41,757 nt of DNA, from the NCBI GenBank assembly GCA_010015675.1, contig ML976982.1:395157-436913 (forward strand), given 5' to 3'. Below are positions 29,750 through 41,406 of this stretch, piece by piece. Position numbers and translations under genes: made by a program. Within the stretch, counting starts at the first letter, position 1. Every line of letters begins with the position of its first letter. The notes beneath the pieces were generated by a model. The model worked only from the letters and a program-made list of their open reading frames with translations. It was not told where the DNA came from and did not search any database. Origin of the DNA: Byssothecium circinans. Taxonomy: Eukaryota > Ascomycota > Dothideomycetes > Pleosporales > Massarinaceae.

Positions 29750-32462
29750 AGTTACCACGTCGACTCGAAGGGGGGAATCGATTGGGAGATATCTCAAGGG
29801 GTTCGAATAGGACGTCTTCCCGTATGCAGGCCGTTTCGAAAGTTGTAACCACGGCAGATCGTGTAGTGCAGGCACCTGGATAGAGGCTTTGTTGGCGAGG
29901 TATCTCTCCACTTGTCGGGTCCGCGGACTTGCCAAAATATACGCTTCTTTGCGCTCTGGGTCACTGCTCAAGCTCACTCCTCGATCTCACGTAGTATATA
30001 TATGTGTTTGCCACACCACAACTTAGCGCCGCATTCACATATACGACGCCCCTCAAACCATCGTCCCTGCCACTTCTGTATCTCGACGAAACTTCACAAC
30101 ACCAGTTTGCACCAATATTTAGATCACAAGGCGCACAGCCCTACTGCATGCAGTCTTCGAGGCTGGCGACGCATCGCTCGCATCTTGCGTTCCCGCCGCT
30201 TCGGCCCGTGTGGTAGTACAGGATCTAGCCGCTCCAACCGCACACCCGCACCCTCACAGCCATCAGTGCCATCCTCCATTGAGCCAAGGGTGCGGTAGCG
30301 TAGGAGCATGAAGTGGTATTTTCGGCATCCAAAAGTGATGATGTGAGGCCCGGTGTACCGTGTTGCAAGCGGACGTGTGCAGGAGAGATGATGATGCAGC
30401 CACGCGCGGGGATTACTTCTTGTCCGCTAGGACTTCGTGTCATTGGCAGGCTTACTCCCGAGCAACCAATCAGCGACCTTACGTACTCACACTCTCTCTG
30501 CACTGGACTTCCTGGTTAAGGTTAAGCGTACGTTGATCGGGGTTATTTTGGTCCACGAAGAGGTGTGCAGCATGGCTTTTCGTGGGTTGTGGTGCATGTG
30601 GTGCGGGGCTGAGAAGATGTTCCATGCTTGGCTCCCGACGGTGGTGGTGATTCGAGATACTGATATTTTTGCCATTTGCTAGGAGGGTTTTGGGCGCTTG
30701 GGGCTAACCGTGGTTTGGGGATGTTCGGTGGATGGTCATGGTCGATGAGTAACGTACCAATGGTGGTAGTGGTAATGGCAATGTCGAAGCATTGTGCGGC
30801 GAGGGGTCAGTGAAGCGTGCACTGAGCACAAGAGGGAAATGGGATAGGTGTGGCTCGTTTGCTTAGTATAGCGGCACACTGAAACGCTTCACGATATCCA
30901 TCTTACGCATCCCACCGCGCGCTAAAGAGAAATCGATACGGATGCGATGCTGTTTTCCGCTATGCCTTGTTGCTGCAGACATATCGTGTAGCTACAAGTG
31001 CTGCTGATTGAAACAGAAATAGGAACCAGTCAGACCATCGATAAGGAGTACGACGAACGGGCAGTAGAATAACGAGGGTATCTTCCAGCTTGGTGGATGA
31101 AACATTCTAAGGTTTGCACGAACAATGGTAACGCCCCGAAAGTTGAGTCAAACGACGGCGTCGAGACAATTTGTCGCAAGGCTGATGCCGGCGCGAAGCG
31201 GGTATCCTCACCTCGGTATTCAAAGACGTTAGCTCAGCTTAGTACGTCTTTCACGTACGGACATGCGGTCGCGGCACATTCTCATCAGAAATAGCACAAA
31301 GAAATTCTCCGCAAAACCTATCCAGGAAAGATACAGCGCCTAGTACTTTACTTAGAGGAAGAACCCTTATCGTGTCGAGACCGAGGTTGAGTAGCTGCGC
31401 TGTATTCCAATCTTTCTACTACGCGGGAGGCATTGACTACGCGTGGAACCACAACAAACGCCGGTCCCGACTAATGTATTGCTCAGACGAAGACGTTACG
31501 TCCTCTCAGCCACAGAATCTCGCCCAAGACCGAGCGCTGAAATGGATAAGCCGTACAATCAGCAAACCTCCTGGGCTTTGTAGTGAGCACTCGCTTCAAA
31601 GTACACGTCCACAATGGGAACGCCCATCCCTATCATTTCACGCACGTACCCTCTTAGATCTCACTAAGCGATCTTCTCATCAGCTCTTGAGTGTAGCGAT
31701 CATCGTGGCGCCGAAAGGTTCCCAAACTGCTCATTCATAATCTCCTCTGCATTCTCGTCATGGGATTACTGCTGTAGCCAACCGGCACCATAGCACGATC
31801 CCTTAGTGCTCTTAACATTGCACTATCAGACAGACATCTAGTCCTTGAGAGGATATCGGCTTCGAGGAAGCGACTGTCCCAGCGCTTCGAAGAGACGCAG
31901 ATACCGCGGATGCCCAGGTATACTATTGAGAACGAAAGCACTGCAAGGAGGACGAGTGCTTGTCACTGAGTATTACGCTTCGGTGAGCTCGACAGCTTTA
32001 TTCGATCCGCCTTCCGAGAAAGCGTAGGTGAAGATGTCATAGCGTTCATCGTAGGACAGTATTTGCTCGACGACGTGCTGAACTCGCGTTTGTTTCCGTG
32101 CCGAAGAGCGAAAATAAAGGTACTTTGCTGTGGTGGCGATAACGAGGGTGTAAGTGGTGGAAAAGAGAGCCCGGTATACAGCAGTGTGCTTTGCGCAATG
32201 CTTTTCATTCGCTCCAGTTTATGCGCACAGGATCACGCGTGATGACGCGATATTTCTCCCACTACACCTCATCGGGTTCTGCGGAAGTGGAGAGTTGACG
32301 ATGGGGAAATATGCGTAATACGTACACTGAAAGATCTGGAAAGGCACTGGAATACTGTGTTGCTAATATGGCAAAGAGCCATATGTCTGTATAGCGGGCC
32401 AGGAAAACTGAGCTTCGTCTTTGTGCGCCAAGTTCGCAGGGCGTCTCAATGGATCGAACCTT
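29750..32462. other. 2.7-kb stretch without a confident gene
   Basis: Upstream of the DHA2 transporter and downstream of the Zn2Cys6 gene. Several open frames of 60-130 codons exist (for example 29912-30298 and 31372-31740 on plus, 31735-31941 on minus), but none shows a motif, signal peptide or splice partner I can support. An upstream extension of the DHA2 transporter frame reaches 29977. No repeat similar to those elsewhere in the window was found. Confidence 0.5.
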
Positions 32463-34248
32463 CTACCACCTTAGTATGCGCCAGTCCCCCATCTCCTCTT
32501 CATCTTGACGTGCAAACCTCATCTTCCAGGTCTTATTGTCCAGATCCAGTTCTTCGTCCATCAACCACACCCGATTCGCTGCCGGTATGCTACTCTCATC
32601 GACAACTTCCCAAATACCCTCTTCCTCTATTAGCATGAATTCTTCCGCTAGTCTAGCCTCTGCACGACCGTCCCAAAGACCTTCGCGCGAGCTTCCTGCG
32701 CGGAGTAGGGAAATGGCTTCGCGCCGGACACGTGGGTGTCGGCATTTTGTAGCAGTGAAGTAAAGCATGGGGAGTGTATCCATGTCGATCCGAAAACGAG
32801 TTGATGGAGATGGCTCACTTCGAGTGGACTTTGAAGCAGGACCTGTGGGGATAATAATGTTATCGTGGCTGAGGAGAAGGCGGACGAGGCGGACGAGGTC
32901 TTTGAATTGGGGAAGGAAGGCGTCGTATGTCATCTGAGACTTTGTTTGACTGGTGGCGAGAATGATAATGAGTGTGATGTAACTGGGGAAGATTAGCTCT
33001 CGCTTGCTACACCTTGATTCCCGCTATCTGAGATGACAATCTCCAAGATTTTGGTTCTAAATGCATAATTGACTTACAAAATAGTCAACGACACTCTCTC
33101 TTGCTGCGGTACCTCGCTCTCCCCGTCAGCCTCCCAGCCTTCGCAGAGATACCCTGAATACATCTTCTTCCAATCAGAAAGGCGGATGCAGAAAGTGTCG
33201 CGGCATGTCTTAGACAGCATGTACGGGCCGAAATGACGAGGAGGAATCAAAACGGTCTCGGACCGAAGATAAACGTCGCATAACAGTAAGTCAAGAGCAC
33301 GGCGTGCATCATACACACTCGGCACCTCTTCCGTCCCTGGCGTCGTATTCATTGCGACTTGATGCCACGGAATTGGGGGTAAGTCGTCAACCGTAGTTCT
33401 CGCCTGCAAAGCCAGACGCATAAGAATCGGAGCTATATGGCTGCGTATGAGATGGCCGTTCGGCGACGATGGCGATGCTCCAACGCGATGCGATGAACCT
33501 TCTAATTGCCCAAGAGACCACTGTCCTAGAATTCGAAGGCCAGCTCTGAGATGTGACAGTGCGGCGGCGAGTCTTCCCCGTAGCCACTCAAATCCTACGC
33601 ACATGATGCAGCATGTGAGTGAGACGAGGAGACCTTCCCAGCTGTTGTTGCTGATGTACGCGTTGAGAACGCTGAGGGCTTTTCCGTAGTATGTGTTTGC
33701 GAATGTTGACATGGAGAGCCCACATGATTCCTTTGACGATGTTCCAACTTCGAAGGCTTCGTGAAGAGCTCCCAATGCTATGAGAGCATGTCGAACGGAG
33801 GGTTCACGGACGCTAAATTGAAGTATCAAGCGGCTCCAGAACTCGCTTCCAAAAGGCGCAGAGAATTGCGGGATGGTGCGAACTTTAAAATAGCTGAATG
33901 AACGCTCTTCTAGAGGATCACCGCCCATAGCTGATGAGATGGGTAGGTTGCGTGGGCGGAGCATGTGAGAACTAGAAATAGACGCGGGAGCTCTAGCAGG
34001 ATAACCCTCACATGTTCTACCGGTTGACGAGCATTTCATGCATGCAGGACGGGTTTGATCGCATTTCACTCGCCGGATACTGTGGGAGCAAAAATCAGAT
34101 ATGCGTCTGTCAGGTAAAGGAGAGAAGCGGCGTACCGGCAGACTAGACAGCCCGCTTTCGATCGGGTGTGCTTTGCTCGCTTGCGCTCTTTCTGCGTGGC
34201 GTTCATCTCCTTGGATCCCCTCTTTCTGAGCGTATGCCGACATGTCAA
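32463..34248 (-). CDS. Zn2Cys6 transcription factor
   Basis: Predicted 544-residue nuclear regulator in three exons: 34248-34136, 34079-33078 and 32982-32463. The introns of 56 and 95 nt are GT-AG and the sum of 1635 nt is in frame. Splicing of intron 1 creates the complete binuclear cluster C34-x2-C37-x6-C44-x6-C51-x2-C54-x6-C61; the unspliced frame lacks the first two cysteines. Basic residues (KERKRAKHTRSKAG) precede the cluster. The middle part (FSVREPSVRHALIALGALHEAFE, then SVLNAYISNN and HLRAGLRIL) resembles the regulatory region seen in many fungal Zn2Cys6 proteins. Met15 is an alternative start. Targets are unknown. It is followed on the same strand by the DHA2 efflux pump after about 2.7 kb, too far to assume control. 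Confidence 0.85.
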
Positions 34249-35245
34249 GGAACTTTCCTGGAGTTTGTGATGGGTAGAGTCGAAGCCTGACTCTCTGTTG
34301 TGAGTTACATCCCACCGTAAGCCATTTACGCTTTACCATATGCGGGATAGCGTGGGCCATCAAGTTCGGTGCTGTCATTGGTCGCTTCGTTTAAGATCCA
34401 ATGGGCTCTCGTGCGGAAAGATGAATTCGGGAAATGTGTTATCGAGCTCGCGTTACTCCGAAAGCCTGGCAATTAGGGGTAGGATAAGGGACCGGCTCAC
34501 CCGTTGATGAGTTTTGCGGAGCATGGTTAAGTTATTTTCTGAGATTTTGCTACCGTGAGGGTCCTGTATCAACGCTGCGCAGCCCTAGCTAGAGATATGC
34601 CCCTCGCGGAATACGTGCAGTAGGTACTTAATGTTGAAGAATAGCTCCAGTCTTGGTGTTACGATAACGTTCAAACTTCTGTAAATTTCTATCATTAGAT
34701 GCCATCAAGGTTCATTCAGTCCTATGGAGCTACGCCTTTCAACTAGGCACGTTGCTTCCAAGTGGATTAACCTCAAATTCAATATCGATAAAATACCTCG
34801 ATCAAGCATTCGGAAGAGGTAGTTCGCATCACGAGATGACTTCCACACAGGCATGGTATCTGTTTTCATATGAGTAAGCGCTCAGAGTGGCGATGAGCAG
34901 CAGGTCCGCTATATCTTGCCTGTTATGAGCAACCCCTTCCTCCCACTGTCTTGAATTGACAAGCTCCTTGTCGTCCCTTGTCATTATCGTGACAGTTATG
35001 CATCCAAATCCGGCTGTTCTTCTTTAGCGAAGTAGTCTGTTTCACCTCCCCATCGTCGATGTACTGTACAAATGCCTAGACCTCGCTTCGCTTGACAAGT
35101 CTCCACCGTTCCTTCACAATGCTCATCCCCCGCTTGCCGCCCTCGCCCCCCGGAGTGTGATCGTGGGTCACCAAAGCGCCAAGCGATTTTTCTCATCGGA
35201 ATTCACACTGCTCGTCAATTCGATGTAGTAGATTACTATCCATCA
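34249..35245. other. intergenic upstream of Zn2Cys6 gene
   Basis: About 1 kb holding the promoter of the regulator gene and the 3' region of the minus-strand secreted protein gene. Nothing else recognised. Confidence 0.5.
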
Positions 35246-36375
35246 TCACGCCCTCAACTCCTCACTTGCCGCAATACTAGCAGAGCCCCCACCCCTCGCC
35301 TCAGCCAACAACTGCGTTCCCACCACCTGCCCCGTGCTCTTACTCTTAAAAACCCCCGATATCGCCATCAAACCAATATATGGCGCGTAAGTATACTCTT
35401 CCTCCCAGACCTCCTGGCCGTGGAATGTCATGCTCTGGTTGAACCCGTTAAATGTCATATCCTTCAGGTAGCTACCGACCACTTTCGTAGACGAAACGGT
35501 GCCGGTGTTATCGAGTTTCTGCTCGACGATATCGCCGTTCTGAGCAAGCACGCGGTTGGTATGCGTGTTCCCGGAAAAGTCGTTAATGGAGTAGAGAATG
35601 TTGTTCTCGAGCTCCATTTGTTGGAGCGAGAGACTGCGTTTGGCGGCGTTCTCGGACCCCTCGCCGGAGGTCAGGCCGCCAATGAGTTCGCCGGTGCCGT
35701 TGAAGATGGGGCCGAGACCGTTGCCGAGCTCCGCGATGATCGGGTTGAGATCGATGGAGGTGAGAGTGTCGTTCTAGGAATGGGACTTAATAAATGCTTA
35801 TAATTTGCACGAACACGGCAGACTTACAATCATGAGCACTAGGTTGGCTAAACGGGCTTCAAGCAGGACCCTTGCGGTGACGTTCTGGATGAGGAGTTCC
35901 ACCTTGTTGATGGACAAGTCTACACCGGCGTTGAAAGAGAGGAGTTGCAGAACTTGGGCATTGAAGTCAGATATGGGCTAAATGCAGTTTCTTGATTCGG
36001 CTCACCTTGGGCGTCCAAATTGATCTTCGCAGTGAGGTTCTGGACGAGAATGTGGATTTCGCCGACCTAGATTTTGTTAGTTGTTTACTCGAGGGATGGA
36101 AAAGCGTGCATACGTGGACTGAAGCCTAGATTCTGTCAGTGAGTGTTTTATTTTAAAGATGGAAGGACCCATACATTCAGGAACACATCGGGCTCAGGGA
36201 CCAATGCGGAGACGTTATTCTGCGTGTTCGCCGTCTCGTACACCATGGCCAATGGATCACCATCTTGTCGGATATCAAGCTTGTATCCCGAGTAGCCGTC
36301 ATTGTCTTCGATTTGACCAAGCGCCACGAACGGCAGCAAGAGGAGAGTGACGAGGGAAAGTAGCGAAGACAACAT
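35246..36375 (-). CDS. secreted hypothetical protein, paralogue of the gene at 36888-37867 (five exons)
   Basis: Predicted 308-residue secreted protein of unknown function. Exons: 36375-36175, 36125-36114 (12 nt), 36066-36006, 35952-35828 and 35773-35246. The introns of 47-54 nt are all GT-AG and the sum of 927 nt is in frame. A signal peptide of about 20 residues ends VALG. The middle region VFLNASVHVGEIHILVQNL, then NAGVDLSINKVELLI and SIDLNP, matches the divergent neighbour (VYLNVPELHVGRIELTVEQL, NAGVQVSVEKINITI, SLDLNP), so the two are paralogues. The tiny exon encodes ASVH and is supported by this alignment. The C-terminal half (FSGNTHTNRVLAQNGDIVEQ, TGQVVGTQLLAEA) is longer than in the paralogue. 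Repeating short beta-like segments suggest an extracellular structural or adhesive role, but this is a guess. Confidence 0.75.
36114..36125 (-). other. 12-nt exon of the minus-strand secreted protein gene
   Basis: Flanked by introns 36126-36174 (GTATGG donor, TCTAG acceptor) and 36067-36113 (GTATGC donor, TCTAG acceptor with CTAAC branch site). It encodes ASVH, which lines up with PELH in the paralogue that has no introns there. Confidence 0.65.
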
Positions 36376-36887
36376 CTTGAGTAATCGTGTCTAACCGTGA
36401 AAGAGCGAACGCAGCCACAAAAGGCAGCAAGGAGAGCAGAGCGAAGGGGCTTGAACGGGAGTTGTCAGATCAAGCACAGTAAGGTGGGGAGCGGCGCACC
36501 GGTTACAAAAGGATCTATCGCTGATGATGTGCCTCCTGGGATGCGCATGATCAACTCGACGAACCCCCGCTCTTTTGGCTACTAGAAACCAAGTATTTTA
36601 AAATTGCCCGGAAAGCAAACCAATCATGCATGGCAGAAGCATTCTAAAAATCTGGTTTTCAGTTCTCTGGGCCCAGATCTGACGTCTTGATCGTGGTTTC
36701 ACCCCTGCGTCTAGCTTCGTTTAGCGTTTATCCGAAATTAGCTACTTCATGGGAAACTGACCCGAATGACCATGTTCGTGCCATGCGGTTTCTTTAAAGT
36801 TAGGAGGGCCGTAGGCTTTACAGACGTTACCTCGACTTCGCTCTCGCCGTTGCTGTCGTCGTTCATCTTGACATTGAAGTCGTAATA
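36376..36887. other. divergent promoter of the paralogous secreted-protein pair
   Basis: A 512-base head-to-head intergenic region that should hold both promoters. No motif can be singled out by eye. Confidence 0.5.
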
Positions 36888-37867
36888 ATGCTGTCCCTCT
36901 CTTCTTTCCGCATGCTTCTCTGCATCCTCGCCTTCGTTGCGCCGATTCTTGCGCAGACTGCTACGTCCTCTGCGACTGTTCCTCCAACTTCAAGCACCAC
37001 TAGGCCGCCGGCCACGAATGGAACTACTACACGAACAACGTCTTCCCCAGACGTTGCGACTACATCAACACCGCCGGATGTTTACCTTAATGTGCCTGAA
37101 CTACACGTCGGACGCATCGAATTGACGGTTGAGCAGCTGCAAGCTGACATCAACTTGAACGCGAAAGTAAGTCTGATTCCTCCTTGTCTAGTGATAGGTA
37201 ATAAATACTGATCTTATGTAGGTCGCTGGGCTCGTGCAAGTCAATGCGGGTGTCCAAGTTTCGGTTGAAAAGATCAACATCACGATCGCAGACGTGGACG
37301 TGAATCTGGAGCTTGTTGTTCGTCTTGGACATCTTGTCGATATTGTTGAGCGTGTGTTTGAATCACTCGACCTCAACCCCCTCTTACTCGGTCTCATCAA
37401 CAACGTGACGAGTTTGATCGGTGATGTTATTGGCGCAGTCGACGGACTCCTCGGCTCGATTACCCAAGGTGGAAAGACGCTGAATTTCTTGATCGACAAC
37501 CTGGGTAACATCGTCCAAGAAGTCGTCGGAGGAGCAACTGGTGCTTTATCCACCATTGTTGGAAACTATCAGCAGAGCAAGTCCCGTCTTCGTCTTCTAC
37601 CAACCACCCCGCTAACCGCGTCTCCCAGACATGACCCAGGTTGGAGGCGTCAAGCAGCTCGGCAACGGCCTCATCCAGAAAACTTTCTCCTACGACGCCT
37701 TGAGCGCTCTAGTGGATATAGTGTTCAACGCCGCTGGCCAAGTCGTCCAAGCTACAGTCCAAAAGCCCAGCGGTGGCGGCGGAGGCAAGCCCACCAGCTC
37801 AGCAGCGTCTTCGACAGCAACGCCAGTAACGCTCCCCGTGAGCAGCGCCGCGTCAACATCCACGTAG
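36888..37867 (+). CDS. secreted hypothetical protein, Ser/Thr-rich (three exons, one GC-AG intron)
   Basis: Predicted 290-residue secreted protein. Exons: 36888-37166, 37222-37576 and 37629-37867, sum 873 nt in frame. The signal peptide ends near APILAQ. Then comes a Ser/Thr/Pro-rich stretch likely to be O-glycosylated, a region similar to the divergent neighbour (VYLNVPELHVGRIELTV, NAGVQVSVEKINITI, SLDLNP), a long hydrophobic amphipathic stretch rich in Gly, Leu and Ile, and a Ser/Thr-rich C-terminus without a clear GPI hydrophobic tail. Intron 2 (37577-37628) begins GCAAGT and ends CCCAG with a CTAAC branch site. Without it the frame runs into an Arg-rich sequence, whereas splicing gives VFNAAGQVVQA, which resembles VFKSKSTGQVV of the paralogue. 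Function unknown. Confidence 0.75.
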
Positions 37868-39108
37868 CGACTATCATAGTATCTAAATGATAATATTAGT
37901 TCTTGCATGAGTGAACGTCATTGCGCTCCTGATGGACGGGCGCAGTGTTTCAAAAACCGTGCCTGCATAAGCGGCTTTGCGAGTGCGCAGTGAAGATGGC
38001 CGGAAGCATGTTTGCGATGATGGCGCTCGCTGATCTGGTTGGGGCCGGCGTTGACAGCCGCCGTCTAGAGGATGTCGTGATGGGTAAGAATCGTGAGATT
38101 GAAGAGGGGCGAAGAGGGGTGGGGTGGTGTTGAAAACGCAGGGCTGCCCCTGAAAGGTTAGCGCGGGAAAAGCGGTGCCTTAGGCAAAAAGCGTTTCCTA
38201 TGCCCAACTCACTGTCGCCACACCGGAATGGCAACGTAGGATGCAAAGACACTAGTTCCCTTCATTCGTAAGGTATGCTAAGTTCTGTGTGAGATGCCAA
38301 CGAGGTTTTTGGGCATGGTATGTACCCCTCCTTTTTTTCTTCTTCAAGAATTCGAATCAATGAAACCATTAGCCGCGCAAGGACATACAGCACTTGCTCT
38401 CATCCACCCTTTGAATAGCCGCATACTGTATTAATATAACGTGGACTCTCGTTCTCATACTGTAGCATGAGAAAGAAAGGGCGTCTTGTAACCGGAACTC
38501 CGAAGAAACTTATGGACTTGCCAGGATTCCAACCCTCCCTCAATTCCTGTTACGATTCAGCGTTGAAAAAATGGCAGGACAAGTACACCTGTAAGTTATC
38601 TGGGTACTTCGAGCCCATTACAGCCTCTGCGATAGCCTGATATGTGGTTAGTTGATAAATGGCAATAATCTCTCATGTCCACGCGGTTGAAAGAATTCCC
38701 CGCACACATAATACTCTCTCCCCAAAGACCACCCACAATAACTAACACGTTACTTACTCCCCACTTTAACAAAACATAGAATTGTAAAGCTAGGCCTACT
38801 CTTTTACGTAGGAGTAAGAAGACGTTAAAAGGGCTTCGTTAGGTGTAGGTAAATAAAAGCTGATGTTGGATTGAGCACACTACATATATCCACTCAGCGA
38901 TGAATTCTCATCGGGACTATCTTTTGTCCAACGGCTGAAGTGTTTTAGTGTGCGGCGAATTGTTTCAATCGCGTGGTGTCTTATACAATGCATAACCTCG
39001 TAATTTCATAAAGTAACTACGCTGGGTATCTCAACGACCAAGCCCACGCCCCGCCTGGACCCATGCTTAACGTCAACGCAATGCAACAACACCATCTAAA
39101 CCGCGCCC
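37868..39108. other. 1.2-kb gene-free stretch with repeat copy B
   Basis: 3' region of the plus-strand secreted protein and of the CUZ1-like gene, with the second copy of the dispersed repeat at 38680-38865. No gene is supported. Confidence 0.55.
38680..38865 (+). repeat. dispersed repeat, copy B
   Basis: Counterpart of copy A at 559-745 in opposite orientation; see that entry for shared words. The match is strongest from ATAATACTCTCTC (38708) to AGCTGATG (38865) and weaker upstream. It does not encode a protein. Placement near both ends of the window is probably coincidence, since the window borders are arbitrary. Confidence 0.75.
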
Positions 39109-40111
39109 TCAAAGATCGATCAAGTCCGGCGCTTCTCCCGAACCTACCCCACGCAGCAATACAATCATGTTGCCCGTCTGACATGGCTCGCCAATCTTCT
39201 CGCTGAACTTCAACAGCCGTCCACCCTCTACATGAAATACACGCAACTTCTCCTCCTCTCCTCCGCCCCGATTATTCACATTCTGCACCTGTAATGCCTT
39301 CGCCGCCAAGTCCAAAACACGGCCTACAGTCCAGTCCTTGTTGTAGAAGAATTTGCCTGTGGGATACTTCGCTTTCGTGGTATCGGCGGATGCTTCGACG
39401 TATAGATAAACACGCTTATCCTGCGGCACTGACGCGTCTCCTTTTGCGGTCCTCTTCAACTCATTCGCGGCAGTGAGCGCTTCTCTGGCACCGGAACTCT
39501 TAGATCCTAACCCCAGAAAGCCCGTCTTTTTGGTGTTCTTCTCCAGGTCTTTTTTCTTCTTCTCTTCAGCCCACACCTTCAGCTTTGCCAGTGCTGACAT
39601 GCCCCGTTCGCGCTGTTGTTGTATTATGTTCGATGGCCGCGCGCCTAGCGGTTTCAAGTTCTTGCAGTCGTGGTCCTCCTCCATGCGGTGTTTGAGGCAG
39701 TAGTGCCGGTTGCAGCGCTGGCAGTGTACGCCGGTGACGAGGGATGTGTAGATGAGCGTCTTGCAGGCGGGGTCGGCGCATTGTCGGTCGTGATCGTAGA
39801 GGGACGGTTTCGAGGAGAGTTTGTTAGAGCTGTTGTTGAGTACGGCCTTTTTCCGTGCCCATTCGCCTTCTTTGGGGCATTTGTGGGCGTACTCTGTTCG
39901 GTGATCTAGGCAGAATGTGCTGCAGATAGTGTTAGTTGGTTGCCACAAGCGCTTCTGGGGACCTTCACACATACCCTCTACAGCTCTCGCATCTGAAGGG
40001 AAGGAAATCTAATACATGGCAGTATGCCATCTGGCAATGCGCTCCTATCGCTTCGACGTCGCCCTTCATGTTGGTATAGCTCTCGGTGTTGGTGGGTGTT
40101 GTGGACGTCAT
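39109..40111 (-). CDS. CUZ1: CUZ1/ZFAND1-type AN1 zinc-finger, ubiquitin-like protein
   Basis: Predicted 315-residue protein in two exons (40111-39975 and 39919-39109). The 55-nt intron has GTATGT and CTGCAG and joins in frame. There are two AN1 zinc fingers. The first uses C26, C31, C41, C44, C49, H52, H58 and C60; the second starts at C93/C98 and continues HCQRC, YCLKH and HDC (131). A charged helical linker follows, then a C-terminal ubiquitin-like domain (about 215-310) starting KRVYLYVEASADTT, with FFYNKDWTVGRVLDLAAKAL. Yeast Cuz1 and human ZFAND1 bind Cdc48/p97 and the proteasome and help cells survive arsenite stress; cytosolic location is expected. The architecture with two AN1 fingers is closer to ZFAND1. 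An in-frame ATG at 40321 would add 70 residues, but MTSTTP is a more plausible start. Confidence 0.88.
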
Positions 40112-41406
40112 CTTGTCGTTGGGCTTCGTCTTATAGCTCGTGCAAATGGGGCGGTAGGTAGAGACTGTGATTATGAATGTTGATAGCGGACGTGTGGCGC
40201 TGAGAAATGCCCAGAAGGCGCGAGAAGGCGGCGTGCTTAGGCTCCGAGAGCTGACGATGTCCGTCGGAAGGCTGTGAGATTGAATTCCGATGACTAATCG
40301 CTTCGTGACAACCACGACCATCCAACCAGGGGGACCCTTTCACCATCTTTTCATCACTTTTCTCTCCTTAACCCATCTTCGTAACTGGCCTCGAATGATT
40401 CTATCGTTGATTTGCGTTGAATATCCTGTAGTATTGACGTAGTCATGCGTCCACAGCCACATTCGCAAACTATGTCGACGCCATTCACATGACATCAGGA
40501 TATACTCCTGGAAATACGAATTCGAATACAAAATTTAACATAGACACCTGTACTCTCTTATTTTTCTTAATTGTCTCTTTTTAATTCATCCTACCAAGTC
40601 TCTCTTTTGCTCCGTCGTTAGTTGACTTCTCTTTCCTCCACTCGAAGCATTCATGCTGATTGATAGTACCTTTCATTAATGAAATTTTCAGGACCACACA
40701 CTCACAAGCGTTTTTCATGAACAAATTTATTGCCTCGTGCCGCCCGTACTTCCTGAACGAAATTGATCTCATCACCAGCTAGTGGAGCAATCGAATCTAG
40801 CAATTATTTGCGCTTAATATGAGGCTACGGCAACCCTGAAGACGCTATATCTTCACTGTCAGCGTAATGGGGTCGATTCATATAGCCTGGTACATAATTC
40901 GTCTACCAATCCATGTGCCGTCGAAGCAGATTGCGGGTTTAGCCCGATCGTGGACTCGGCCTCGCTCACACATCTCCAGGGACCAGAACTTGGCAAAAAG
41001 CTTCTAGAGCTTAACATATGTGTGTTGTGATCCTCTTCCTTTGGATGGAACTTTGGCAAGGCTGACCATACATTTAGGCGCAATTCAGCTGCACCTCCAT
41101 ACACATCTCGCCACTTTCCCGCACTTCTACCTCTGGAACTTCGACTTCGTCCGCAATATTATCTTGCCCTTACACGCTATCGATAGCACGCGCGTCTGAA
41201 AGCCTCATTAAATCTTCCTGCTTCAACGGGAAATGAATTCGGTATAATACAACTGATCGAAGTCTTGACTGTAAAGAGGGTAGCCCCTACCTTCCACACC
41301 CTTTGACATCATCGAAAGTACCCCTTGAAAGAGGGATGGCCATGAGCATAAGTTATCAGCTTGGCATGTGGATCCACGATTAAGGCTTCTCTTCAACAAA
41401 TGCTCA
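40112..41406. other. right end, no gene recognised
   Basis: Mostly AT-rich non-coding sequence upstream of the CUZ1-like gene. It contains perfect palindromes such as TTTCATTAATGAAA (about 40671-40684), GCTATCGATAGC (about 41177-41188) and GTGGATCCAC (about 41368-41377), and a possible GAAA-tetraloop hairpin CCCTT-GAAA-GAGGG (41322-41335). Short open frames here carry no recognised features. Confidence 0.5.

Noticed and set aside
31372..31740. 122-codon plus-strand ORF in the 2.7-kb gap
   Set aside because: Mixed composition without any recognisable domain and no intron signals linking it to neighbours. Best treated as chance.
20897..34248. Secondary-metabolite gene cluster (transporters plus Zn2Cys6 regulator)
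   Set aside because: No polyketide synthase, NRPS, terpene cyclase or P450 is present. The genes are ordinary carriers and a pectinesterase.
559..38865. The two repeat copies as ends of one 38-kb mobile element
   Set aside because: The window borders are arbitrary, the copies are short and diverged, and the genes between include housekeeping loci (DDI1, RRP8), which argues against a single large mobile unit.
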